In this document: positions 56,363 through 64,000 of the stretch, one piece after another
Position numbering within the stretch: position 1 is the stretch's first letter
How the letters are laid out: each line of letters starts with the position of its first letter
Program-made: the position numbers and the translations under genes
Assembly: GCF_022012305.1 (NCBI RefSeq)
Contig: NZ_JAKLTM010000001.1
Coordinates: forward strand, 1,054,001 to 1,118,000
Reading direction: 5' to 3'
DNA length: 64,000 bases
From: Ramlibacter paludis
GTDB taxonomy: Bacteria > Pseudomonadota > Gammaproteobacteria > Burkholderiales > Burkholderiaceae_C
The notes under the pieces: model-generated
Told to the model about the DNA's origin: nothing
Databases searched by the model: none
Seen by the model: the letters and a program-made list of their open reading frames with translations, nothing else

Positions 56363-57340
56363 TCAGGCGGGCATGCGCAGCACGATCTTGCCGACGTGCG
56401 CGCCCGCTTCCATGCGGGCCTTGGCCTCTTGCGCTTCGTTGAAGTCGAACACGCGATCGACCTGCGGCAGCACGCGGCCGGCCGCGATGTGCGGCAGGAT
56501 CTCGGCCACGAAGCGCGGCACGGAGGCCGCCTTCTGTTCCTTGGTGCGCAGCTTGTTCGACACGCCGAACAGCGTCAGCCGCCTGGCGTGCAGCGCTTCC
56601 AGGTCGATGTCGGCATGCACCACGCCGTCGACATAGCCGACCGTCGCGAGCCGCCCTTCAAAGGCCATCACGCGAACGTCTTCCGCGAACACTGTGCCGC
56701 CGACGGTGTTGATGACGAGATCCACACCCTTCTGGGCAGTCGCTTCCATGACGGCCGGGCCGAAGTCCGCCTTGCGCGTGCACAGCGCCACGTCCAGGCC
56801 GAAAGGCTTCAGCGCGGCGAGCTTCTCCTGCGAGCCGGAGGTGCCGATCACCTTCGCACCCAGCGCCTTGCCCAATTGCAGCGAAGCGACGCCGACGCCG
56901 GAGGAAACGCCGTTGATCAACAGCCACTCGCCCGCCTTCAGCCGGCCTTGCAGCACCAGCATGTCGTACGCGACCAGGTAGGTCAGCGGGATGCTGGCTG
57001 CCTGCTCCCAGGAGAGGTTGGCCGGCACTTTCATCGCCTCGGCGACGTCGACCAGCGCGTATTCGGAGAAGGCGCCGGCGCAGCGCGCCATCACGCGGTC
57101 GCCGACGGCGAAGCCCGTGACCTCGCTGCCGACCGCCGCGACCTCGCCCGCGCCTTCGCCGCCGATCGCCTTCCAGCTGCCCACCTTGCCGTGCAGCCCG
57201 CCGTGCAGGAACTCGCCGCGATTGAGCGAGGCCGCGCGCACGCGCATCAGCAGCTGCCTGGGTCCCGGCGTGGGCACCGGCACGTCGCGCCGTTCCAGCA
57301 CCGAGTCGGTCTCGGTCATCTGCATCCACCAGGATTGCAT
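56363..57340 (-). CDS. zinc-free MDR-family alcohol dehydrogenase/quinone reductase
   Basis: A 325-residue medium-chain reductase. The N-terminal GroES-like domain has RAASLNRGEFLHGGLHGK and GGEGAGEVAAVGSEVTGFAVGDRVMARC, without the structural zinc Cys cluster. The Rossmann part has WEQAASIPLTYLVAYDMLVLQGRLKAGEWLLINGVSSGVGVASLQLGKALGAKVIGT (AxxGVG NADPH motif variant). It probably reduces an enoyl- or quinone-like intermediate with NADPH. It lies 11 nt after the enoyl-CoA hydratase gene in the catabolic operon. Confidence 0.9.
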   Translation of the reverse strand: MQSWWMQMTETDSVLERRDVPVPTPGPRQLLMRVRAASLNRGEFLHGGLHGKVGSWKAIGGEGAGEVAAVGSEVTGFAVGDRVMARCAGAFSEYALVDVAEAMKVPANLSWEQAASIPLTYLVAYDMLVLQGRLKAGEWLLINGVSSGVGVASLQLGKALGAKVIGTSGSQEKLAALKPFGLDVALCTRKADFGPAVMEATAQKGVDLVINTVGGTVFAEDVRVMAFEGRLATVGYVDGVVHADIDLEALHARRLTLFGVSNKLRTKEQKAASVPRFVAEILPHIAAGRVLPQVDRVFDFNEAQEAKARMEAGAHVGKIVLRMPA

Positions 57341-57351
57341 GGTGATTCCCT

Positions 57352-58155
57352 TCACTTGCCGGTGAAGACCGGCTTGCGCTTCTGCATGAAGGCCGTGCGG
57401 CCCTCGGTGTAGTCGGCGCTTTCGAAGCAGCCACGGATCAGCGATTGGCACAGGGCCAGGTCGAGGTCCGGCGAGGGCTTGAGGATCTCGCGCGTGATCG
57501 CCTTGCCGGCCATCACCGTCAGCGGCGCGTTCTCCGCCAGCGCGCCCGTGTATTCGGCCAGCAGGGCGTCCAGCGCTTCCGGAGCGGCGATGCGCGAGAC
57601 GAGGCCGAGCGACTTCGCTTCGTCGGCGCCGATGCGGCGTGCCGTGAAGAACAGGTCCTTGGCCGCGCCGGGGCCGATCAGGTCCACCAGGTTCTTCATG
57701 GCGGAGTAGCGGTACCCCAGGCCCAGGCGCGCCGCCGGAATCGAGAACACCGAATCGCTGGCCGCGATGCGGATGTCGCAGCTGATCGCCACGTTCACGC
57801 CGCCGCCTATGCAGTAACCGCGGATGCAGGCGAGCGTCGGCTTCGGGAAATCGTAGATCCCCATCAGCGTCGTCTCGGCCATCTTCTCGTAGTAGGCGAC
57901 CGCCTCCTTCGCGGCACGCATGTCCTCGAACTGGGTGATGTCCGCGCCGGAGACGAAGGCCTTCTCGCCCGCGCCGGAGAACACGACGAGCCGCACACGG
58001 TCGTCGTCCTTCGCCAGCGCCAGCAGCGGCGGCACGGCTTCCCACATGTCGACTGACAGCGCGTTGTGCCGCGCGGGGTTGTTGAAGCGGATGTGCAGCG
58101 TGCTGCCGTCCAGCCAGGTCTGCACGCGTTCGGTTTGCGATTGGTATTCGGGCAT
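57352..58155 (-). CDS. enoyl-CoA hydratase/isomerase family protein
   Basis: A 267-residue crotonase-fold enzyme. The oxyanion-hole segments are FSGAGEKAFVSGADITQFEDM and KPTLACIRGYCIGGGVNVAISCDIRIAASDSVFSIPAARLGLGY. The usual catalytic Glu positions (after the GG and in the PAARLG region) are Asn/Ala-like and should be aligned before assuming hydratase chemistry. ATG 58155 shares a base with the stop of the CoA-transferase gene. It acts on a CoA ester made by that transferase. Confidence 0.9.
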   Translation of the reverse strand: MPEYQSQTERVQTWLDGSTLHIRFNNPARHNALSVDMWEAVPPLLALAKDDDRVRLVVFSGAGEKAFVSGADITQFEDMRAAKEAVAYYEKMAETTLMGIYDFPKPTLACIRGYCIGGGVNVAISCDIRIAASDSVFSIPAARLGLGYRYSAMKNLVDLIGPGAAKDLFFTARRIGADEAKSLGLVSRIAAPEALDALLAEYTGALAENAPLTVMAGKAITREILKPSPDLDLALCQSLIRGCFESADYTEGRTAFMQKRKPVFTGK

Positions 58156-59345
58156 CAATAGACTCCGGCGGCCTTCATGCGGGCGAGGTCTTCGGCGCCG
58201 ATGCCGAGTTCGCCCAGGATCTCTTCGCTGTGCTCGCCGCGCCGCGGCGCCGCGCGGGCGATGGTGCTGGGCGTGCGCTCCAGTTGCACCGGCTGGCCCA
58301 CCAGCTTCTGCGGGCCTTGCCAGCGCGAGACCACTTCCTTGACCATGCCCAGGTGCTGCACCTGCGGCTCCTCCAGCACCTCGCGCATGTTGTTGATCAC
58401 GCCGCAGGCGACGCCGCCTTCGTTGAACTGCTGGATCCAGTACGCTCTGTCATGTGATGCCAACCGCCGGTTGATGTCGGCGTTGAGCTCGTCGCGGTTG
58501 ACCGAACGCGAAGGCTTGTCGTGGAAGCGCGGGTCGGTGATCCACTCCGGCGCGCCCAGGATGTTGCAGAAGCGCTCCCAGATCTTGCTGCCGAACACCG
58601 CGATGTTCATGTAGCCGTCGCGCGCCTTGTAGACGCCGGTGGGGATGCTGGTCGGGTGGAAGTTGCCGGCCTGCACGGCGACCTCGCCGTCGATCAGGTA
58701 GCGCGAGGTCTGGAAGTCCATCATGTAGACCATGGACTCCAGCAGCGAGGTGTGCAGGAACTGGCCCTTGCCCGACGCTTCGCGTTCCAGCAAGGCGACC
58801 AGGATGCCTTGCGCGGCAAAGATGCCGGCGCACAGGTCGGCGATCGGGATGCCGACGCGCATCGGCGCCTCGCCCGGCTGGCCGGTCACCGACATCAGCC
58901 CACCCATGCCTTGCGCGATCTGGTCGAAGCCGGGGCGCTGGGCCAGCGGGCCGGTCTGGCCGAAGCCGGAGATGCTGGCGTAGACCAGGCCGGGGTTGTC
59001 CTTGGAGAGCGATTCGTAGTCGATGCCCAGCCTGTGCTTCACGTCGGGGCGGAAGTTTTCCACCACCACGTCGGCGCCGGCGATCAGGCGCTTGAGCGTC
59101 GCGATGCCTTCGGGCTGCTTCAGGTCGAGCGTGATCGAGCGCTTGTTGCGGTGCGTGTACTGGTAGTCGCTGCCGTCCTGGCCGCCCAGCGTGTCGTCGC
59201 CGCGCATGTGCTCGGGCATCTGCACCTGGATGACGTCGGCGCCCCAGTCGGCCAGCTGCCGGCAGCAGGTGGGGCCGGCGCGCACCTGGGTCAGGTCGAT
59301 GACGCGGAAGCGCTTCAGCGCCTGCGATGCGGGTTGGTGCGGCAT
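58155..59345 (-). CDS. CaiB/BaiF family CoA transferase
   Basis: A 396-residue class III CoA transferase. Signatures are LKRFRVIDLTQVRAGPTCCRQLADWGADVIQVQ, YQYTHRNKRSITLDLKQPEGIATLKRLIAGADVVVENFRPDVKHRLGIDYESLSKDNPGLVYASISGFGQTGP and RPGFDQIAQGMGGLMSVTG. The family's catalytic Asp is expected in the PGFDQI-following region. It moves CoA between an acyl-CoA and a free carboxylate. It lies 4 nt after the dehydrogenase gene. Confidence 0.94.
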   Translation of the reverse strand: MPHQPASQALKRFRVIDLTQVRAGPTCCRQLADWGADVIQVQMPEHMRGDDTLGGQDGSDYQYTHRNKRSITLDLKQPEGIATLKRLIAGADVVVENFRPDVKHRLGIDYESLSKDNPGLVYASISGFGQTGPLAQRPGFDQIAQGMGGLMSVTGQPGEAPMRVGIPIADLCAGIFAAQGILVALLEREASGKGQFLHTSLLESMVYMMDFQTSRYLIDGEVAVQAGNFHPTSIPTGVYKARDGYMNIAVFGSKIWERFCNILGAPEWITDPRFHDKPSRSVNRDELNADINRRLASHDRAYWIQQFNEGGVACGVINNMREVLEEPQVQHLGMVKEVVSRWQGPQKLVGQPVQLERTPSTIARAAPRRGEHSEEILGELGIGAEDLARMKAAGVY

Positions 59346-59349
59346 GGCG

Positions 59350-60420
<1,071 letters not shown>

Positions 60421-60441
60421 GCTTTGGTACTGCCTGGGCGG

Positions 60442-61410
60442 TTAGTCGTCGAGATGGATGTTGCGGGCCTTGGCCAGCGCGGTCCAGCGGGTAATCTCGG
60501 AGCGGATGTACTCGCCGAACTGCTCCGGCGACATCGGCCAGGGCTCGACCGCTTCGCTGGCGAGCTTCTCCGCCAGGTCGGGCGCCTTCAGCACAGCCAC
60601 CTGGGTTTCGTTCAGTCGCTTGACGACGTCGGGCGCCATGCCGGCGGGGCCGACCGAGCCGTACCACTGCATCGCGTCGAAGCCCTTGAAACCGAGTTCT
60701 TCCATCGTCGGCACGTCCTTGAGCTGCGGGCTGCGCTGCTTGCCGGTGACGGCCAGCGCGCGCATGCGGCCTGAGCGCAGGTGCGGCAGGGCCGCGGCCA
60801 GGCCGGGGAACATGGCCTGCGTCTGCCCGCCCAGCAGGTCGTTGATGGCGGGCGCGATGCCGCGGTAGGGAATGTGCAGCATGAAGGTGCCGGTGGCCTG
60901 CTTGAACAGCTCCATGGTCAGGTGCGTCAGCGAGCCGGCGCCGGCCGAGCCGTAGCTCACCTTGCCGGGGTTGCGCTTGATGTAGTCGACGAGCTCCTTC
61001 ACGTTCTTCGCCGGCACGGTGGAGTGCACGGCCAGCACGTTGGGCGTGGCGCCGATCATGCCGATCGGCGTGAACTCCTTGATGGCGTCGTAGCTCACCT
61101 TGCGCGTGGCCGGTGTGGTGCCGTGCGTGGCCACGTAGCCTTGCATCAGCGTGTAGCCGTCGGGGGCCGCGCGGGCCGTGGTCTGGCAGGCGACCACGCC
61201 GCCGCCGCCGCTCTGGTTGTCGACGACGAAGCTTTGTCCGAGCAGCTTGCCCCAGCGTTCGGTCACGACGCGGGCGATCATGTCGTTGCCGCCGCCGGCG
61301 GCGACGGGCACGATGTAGCGAATGGTCTTGCTGGGGTAGGCCTGCGCCCGGGCGAAGCCGGGCAGGACGAGGGCGGCCGATGCTGCCTGCAGCAGGTGGC
61401 GACGCTTCAT
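60442..61410 (-). CDS. Bug/TctC-family tripartite tricarboxylate transporter binding protein
   Basis: A 322-residue periplasmic binding protein and first gene of the minus-strand catabolic operon. The signal peptide is about 1-22 (LLQAASAALVLPGFARAQ). Binding loops are YPSKTIRYIVPVAAGGGNDMIAR, VDNQSGGGGVVACQTTAR and VSYGSAGAGSLTHLTMELFK. With the second TctC protein at 55369, the operon is bracketed by two binding proteins. The promoter should lie in the 327-nt gap upstream. Confidence 0.92.
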   Translation of the reverse strand: MKRRHLLQAASAALVLPGFARAQAYPSKTIRYIVPVAAGGGNDMIARVVTERWGKLLGQSFVVDNQSGGGGVVACQTTARAAPDGYTLMQGYVATHGTTPATRKVSYDAIKEFTPIGMIGATPNVLAVHSTVPAKNVKELVDYIKRNPGKVSYGSAGAGSLTHLTMELFKQATGTFMLHIPYRGIAPAINDLLGGQTQAMFPGLAAALPHLRSGRMRALAVTGKQRSPQLKDVPTMEELGFKGFDAMQWYGSVGPAGMAPDVVKRLNETQVAVLKAPDLAEKLASEAVEPWPMSPEQFGEYIRSEITRWTALAKARNIHLDD

Positions 61411-61521
61411 GCGGGATGTCTCCTGGTTGGAGCGGGGATCTTCCGCGCTGGGCGCCTTCCTGTGAATTGCAAGTTTCTCAGGCGTTATTGCGTGGCGTGC
61501 AAGAGTGGGGGCGGGGTGTCA

Positions 61522-61542
61522 TCCCGGGCTTGACCCGGGATC
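61522..61542. repeat. ATCCCGGG-cttga-CCCGGGAT extragenic palindrome
   Basis: Perfect 8-bp arms (61522-61529 and 61535-61542) around CTTGA. The surrounding words GTC and CCAG are those of a common interspersed repeat of alpha- and betaproteobacteria. Only one copy was noticed in this window. Confidence 0.7.
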
Positions 61543-61583
61543 CAGCTCGGCGCGTGATGGGAAGCCGCGGTTCGGCTTCGCGC

Positions 61584-61673
61584 TCACCACGGCCTACGGG
61601 GTAAGGGCGGCGGTGAATGCGGGGGTTGCCAGCCCGGCCTACGGGAGATGAGTGGATTCGTAGGCCGTGGTGA
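61584..61673. repeat. long inverted repeat with 15-bp perfect arms
   Basis: TCACCACGGCCTACG (61584-61598) and its exact complement CGTAGGCCGTGGTGA (61659-61673), 60 nt apart. Outside the arms, GCCGCGGTTC and GAACCGCGGC extend the symmetry imperfectly. A further CGGCCTACGGG word lies between the arms. It has the look of a small non-coding repeat unit. Confidence 0.75.
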
Positions 61674-61737
61674 CGCAGGAACCGCGGCTGGGTCTTCACC
61701 GACCAATCGCCTCCGGCCGGCGCGCAAAATGCGGCCC

Positions 61738-62088
61738 ATGCCGCGCCGCCCCGTCAACCTCCACCGCGCCTACCACGCGCATGTCTACTTCGATGCCGAC
61801 ACCGTGGCGCAGGCTCGCGCGCTGTGCGAGGAAGCGGGACGCCTGTTCAAGGTGGCGGTCGGCCGCGTGCACGAGAAGCTGGTCGGCCCGCATCCGCGCT
61901 GGAGCTGCCAGCTGGCCTTCTCCGCGGCGGAGTTCGACCGGATCGTTCCGTGGCTGGACGATCACCGCGGCGGCCTCGACGTCTTCGTGCACGGCCTCAC
62001 CGGCGACGACCTCAAGGACCACACCGACTATGCCTACTGGCTGGGCGGGGAGTGGCCGCTGGACCTGCGCATGTTCCAGCGAAATTAA
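61738..62088 (+). CDS. DOPA 4,5-dioxygenase family protein
   Basis: A 116-residue single-domain protein. The family features are YHAHVYFDADTVAQARALCEEA, VGRVHEKLVGPHPRWSCQLAFSAAEFDRIVPWLDDHRGGLDVFVHGLTGDDLKDHTDYAYWLG. His residues in YHAHVYF, HPRW and FVHGL are likely iron ligands. Members cleave catechol rings in fungi; bacterial copies have unknown substrates. ATG 61738 is chosen; ATG 61729 is possible. The stop codon lies inside the dispersed inverted repeat at 62087. Convergent with ligD, overlapping by 4 nt. Confidence 0.88.
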   Translation: MPRRPVNLHRAYHAHVYFDADTVAQARALCEEAGRLFKVAVGRVHEKLVGPHPRWSCQLAFSAAEFDRIVPWLDDHRGGLDVFVHGLTGDDLKDHTDYAYWLGGEWPLDLRMFQRN

Positions 62089-64000
62089 TTGGGTTCTGAC
62101 CCCAATTTCTTGGCGGCGGCGGTGAGGGTCTGGCGGCACTTCCAGTAGTCGGCCCAGGGGTCGGAGTGCTGGAAGGACAGGTGCTCGCGCGCGGTGCGGA
62201 CGGTCCATTGGTCGCTGCGTTGCAGCGAAGGCAACTCGTCCCACGAGATCGGCATCGAGACGCCCAGGCCGGGACGCGAGCGCACGGAGAAGGCGGCGGC
62301 GGTGGTCGCGCCGTGGCCGTTGCGCAGGTAGTCGACGAAGATGCGGCCGACGCGGTTCGCAGGGCCGCTCCTGGCCACGAAGCGCTGCGGGATCACCCGC
62401 GCCAGGTGCTGCACCACGCGCTCGGAAAAGTCCTTGACCTTGTCCCAGCCCCAGTCCCCGCGCGGCGTGAGAGGCACGACCACGTGCAGGCCCTTGCCAC
62501 CGCTGGTCTTCAGCCAGCTTTGCAGCTTCAGCTCCGTGAGCAGGCCGCGCACCAGCAGCGCCGACTCCTGCACCAGCTCCCAGCGCACGCCTTCGCCCGG
62601 GTCCAGGTCGAAGATCACGCGGTCCGGACGGGCGATGTCGCGCGCGCGGGCATTCCAGGTGTGGAACTCGATCACGTTCATCTGCGCGGCGGCGACCAGG
62701 GCTTTGCGCGTGGGAATCTCCAGCAAGGGTGCATGGCCCGGCCACACGTCTGCCGGCAGCTCGCGCACCCCCGCGATGCGCTGCTCGTTCAGGTGCTTCT
62801 GGTAGAACAGCTCGCCACCCACGCCTTGCGGCCCGCGCACGAGCGAACAGGGCCGATCCTGCAGGTGCGGCAGCATCCAGTCGGCAACCGAGGCGTAGTA
62901 GCGGGCGAGTTCGAGCTTGGTGACGCCGCTGGCCGCATCGACGACGCGCTGCGGATTGGAGATCGTGACGCCCTCGACCACGGACCCCAGCGCCTCCTCG
63001 CGCCGCACTTCGCCCGCGGGCTTGTCGCTGCGCACGCCGAGGAACTTCGCGTGCCGCAACTGCTGGTCGGGCGTCCAGTCGGAGAACTCCACTTCGACGA
63101 CCATCTTCGGCTTCACCCAATGCAGCGCGCCTGCGCGCGCGGCGCCGCGCACGACCAGCACCGGCTTGGTAGCGAAGGGATGCGTCGGCGTCTCGCTCTT
63201 TGCCAGTTGCTTCTGCAGACCCGCCGCGGTCTTTGCATCCCAGCCCGTGCCGACGCCGCCGACGTAGCGCCAGCTGCCGTCGTCTTCGCGCAGGCCAAGC
63301 AGCAGTGCACCCACCTCCGGCTCGCCGCTCGAGCGATCCCGGTACCCGCAGACGACGAACTCCTGGCGCAGCTTGTTCTTGAGCTTGAGCCAGCTCTCGC
63401 TGCGGCCCGAGACGTAAGGCGCGTCGCGACGCTTGGCGAGCACGCCTTCCAGTCCCATCTGCCGCGCCGACTGCAGGATCGCCGAGGCGTCGGCGTCGAA
63501 CGCGGCGCTGTAGCGGAGGCGTTCCTGCGGACGTTCTTCCAGCAGACGCTGGAGGCGCTCGCGCCGCGCATGCAGCGGCACCTTCCGCAGGTCCTGGCCC
63601 TCCAGGTAAGGCAGGTCGAACAGGAAGTACTCGATGGCATCGGTGCGCGTGCTGGCCAGGGCTTCCTGCAGCGCGTGGAAGTTCGGCGTCCCCTTGGGCC
63701 CCAGCACGACGATCTCGCCGTCGAGCCAGGCGCTTTGCAAACCCAGGGCCGCGACCGCAAGCACCAGCGCTGGCATCTTGTCCGACCAGTCGTGGCCGTT
63801 GCGCGTGATCAGTTGCACCTTCTCGCCCTCGACCCGCGCCATCAACCGGTAGCCGTCGAACTTGATCTCCCACAGCCAGTCGCCGCCGGTGGGCGCGGCC
63901 GCGGCCAGGGACGCGAGCTGCGGCGCGATCTTCGCCGGCAGGGGCGCCGCCACGCCGAGCGGCTTCGCCAGTACGCTGTCCGGCAAGGCACTGACCACGT
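62085..64000 (-). CDS. ligD: ATP-dependent DNA ligase D, 5' end outside the window
   Basis: At least 638 residues; the frame is open at the window edge, and the GTG at 63998 is unlikely to be the true start. Visible domains: ATP-dependent ligase (adenylation site EIKFDGYRLMA, about 44-54 of the visible part; EGVLAKRRDAPYVSGRSESWLKLK), OB fold, then the primase-polymerase domain (about 345-630: ADWMLPHLQDRPCSLVRGPQG, VIFDLDPGEG with metal Asp, TSGGKGLHVVVPL). The N-terminal phosphoesterase domain, usual in this order, should lie beyond the edge. LigD works with Ku in non-homologous end joining; no ku gene is in view. Confidence 0.95.
   Translation of the reverse strand, partial: VVSALPDSVLAKPLGVAAPLPAKIAPQLASLAAAAPTGGDWLWEIKFDGYRLMARVEGEKVQLITRNGHDWSDKMPALVLAVAALGLQSAWLDGEIVVLGPKGTPNFHALQEALASTRTDAIEYFLFDLPYLEGQDLRKVPLHARRERLQRLLEERPQERLRYSAAFDADASAILQSARQMGLEGVLAKRRDAPYVSGRSESWLKLKNKLRQEFVVCGYRDRSSGEPEVGALLLGLREDDGSWRYVGGVGTGWDAKTAAGLQKQLAKSETPTHPFATKPVLVVRGAARAGALHWVKPKMVVEVEFSDWTPDQQLRHAKFLGVRSDKPAGEVRREEALGSVVEGVTISNPQRVVDAASGVTKLELARYYASVADWMLPHLQDRPCSLVRGPQGVGGELFYQKHLNEQRIAGVRELPADVWPGHAPLLEIPTRKALVAAAQMNVIEFHTWNARARDIARPDRVIFDLDPGEGVRWELVQESALLVRGLLTELKLQSWLKTSGGKGLHVVVPLTPRGDWGWDKVKDFSERVVQHLARVIPQRFVARSGPANRVGRIFVDYLRNGHGATTAAAFSVRSRPGLGVSMPISWDELPSLQRSDQWTVRTAREHLSFQHSDPWADYWKCRQTLTAAAKKLGSEPN
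62087..62107. repeat. dispersed inverted repeat, copy 2
   Basis: Arms AATTGGG (62087-62093) and CCCAATT (62101-62107) with a 7-nt centre, the exact reverse complement of 8100-8120. It contains the stop codons of both convergent genes and encodes the last residues of LigD (LGSEPN). Confidence 0.9.

Larger units (their letters stand above)
61411..61737. other. 327-nt intergenic region with repeats and two divergent promoters
   Basis: Between the divergent TctC gene (61410) and the DOPA-dioxygenase-like gene (61738). No convincing gene. It holds an ATCCCGGG/CCCGGGAT palindrome and a 15-bp inverted repeat, both listed separately. The AT-richer stretch around 61460-61500 is the likely promoter of the minus-strand operon, but no exact boxes can be assigned. 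Confidence 0.6.

Overview
The window is GC-rich, densely coded DNA with GTG and TTG starts and frequent 1-4 nt gene overlaps. Five Bug/TctC-type solute-binding proteins, AtuA, CaiB/BaiF and PaoC-like genes point to a betaproteobacterium of the order Burkholderiales, most likely Comamonadaceae (Ramlibacter/Variovorax-like). This assignment is inferred from gene content. I see no tRNA, rRNA, CRISPR array, transposase, integrase or phage structural gene, so this looks like ordinary chromosome. Both edges cut genes: a DUF3253 protein on the left and DNA ligase D on the right.

Region by region. 1-4950: a minus-strand GST/YdeI/DUF3253 group, a lipoprotein-type gamma-glutamyltransferase and two unknown genes. 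5071-7708: three overlapping genes encoding a class A beta-lactamase-like hydrolase, an M15-peptidase-like protein and a protein with amidoligase-like motifs. 7736-17039: single genes including an RcnB/CigR-like protein, NudC, an amino-acid-binding protein, pirin, nitronate monooxygenase, a PACE transporter, a ProQ-family protein, a YciI-like protein, a tandem GNAT protein and an HTH protein. 17079-17579: a palindromic control region, a possible 22-codon leader, an intrinsic terminator and a small gene. 17657-25525: an acyl-CoA ligase, AtuA and its small partner, a P450 and three TctC proteins, which look like a catabolic block for an aliphatic or terpenoid acid. 25555-27676: STAS-like, cupin, Cys/Lys-repeat and His-rich secreted proteins. 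27816-34297: a TetR repressor, its operator and a complete RND efflux pump. 34302-41199: mixed genes including an MFS transporter, an esterase and a bacteriophytochrome kinase. 41209-45229: OtnK/OtnC sugar-acid genes, cytochrome c, a second tandem GNAT protein and cytochrome b561. 45230-50850: an MCE protein, an MBL-fold protein, small unknowns and a run of four small genes that includes a close AAC(6')-Ib look-alike. 50837-55397: GIY-YIG, an orphan PaoC-like molybdoenzyme subunit, a GAF-PAS protein and LysR. 55369-61410: a six-gene minus-strand catabolic operon bounded by TctC proteins. 61738-64000: a DOPA-dioxygenase-like protein and LigD.

Control elements stand out. A near-perfect 24-bp TetR operator sits in front of the efflux pump. 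Hairpins cover the ribosome-binding sites of the P450 and a Lys-rich protein. Two dispersed repeat families have been absorbed into genes: one into a cytochrome c signal peptide and one into the LigD C-terminus. Several genes have a -10-like hexamer 6-10 nt from the start codon and no ribosome-binding site, suggesting leaderless transcripts.
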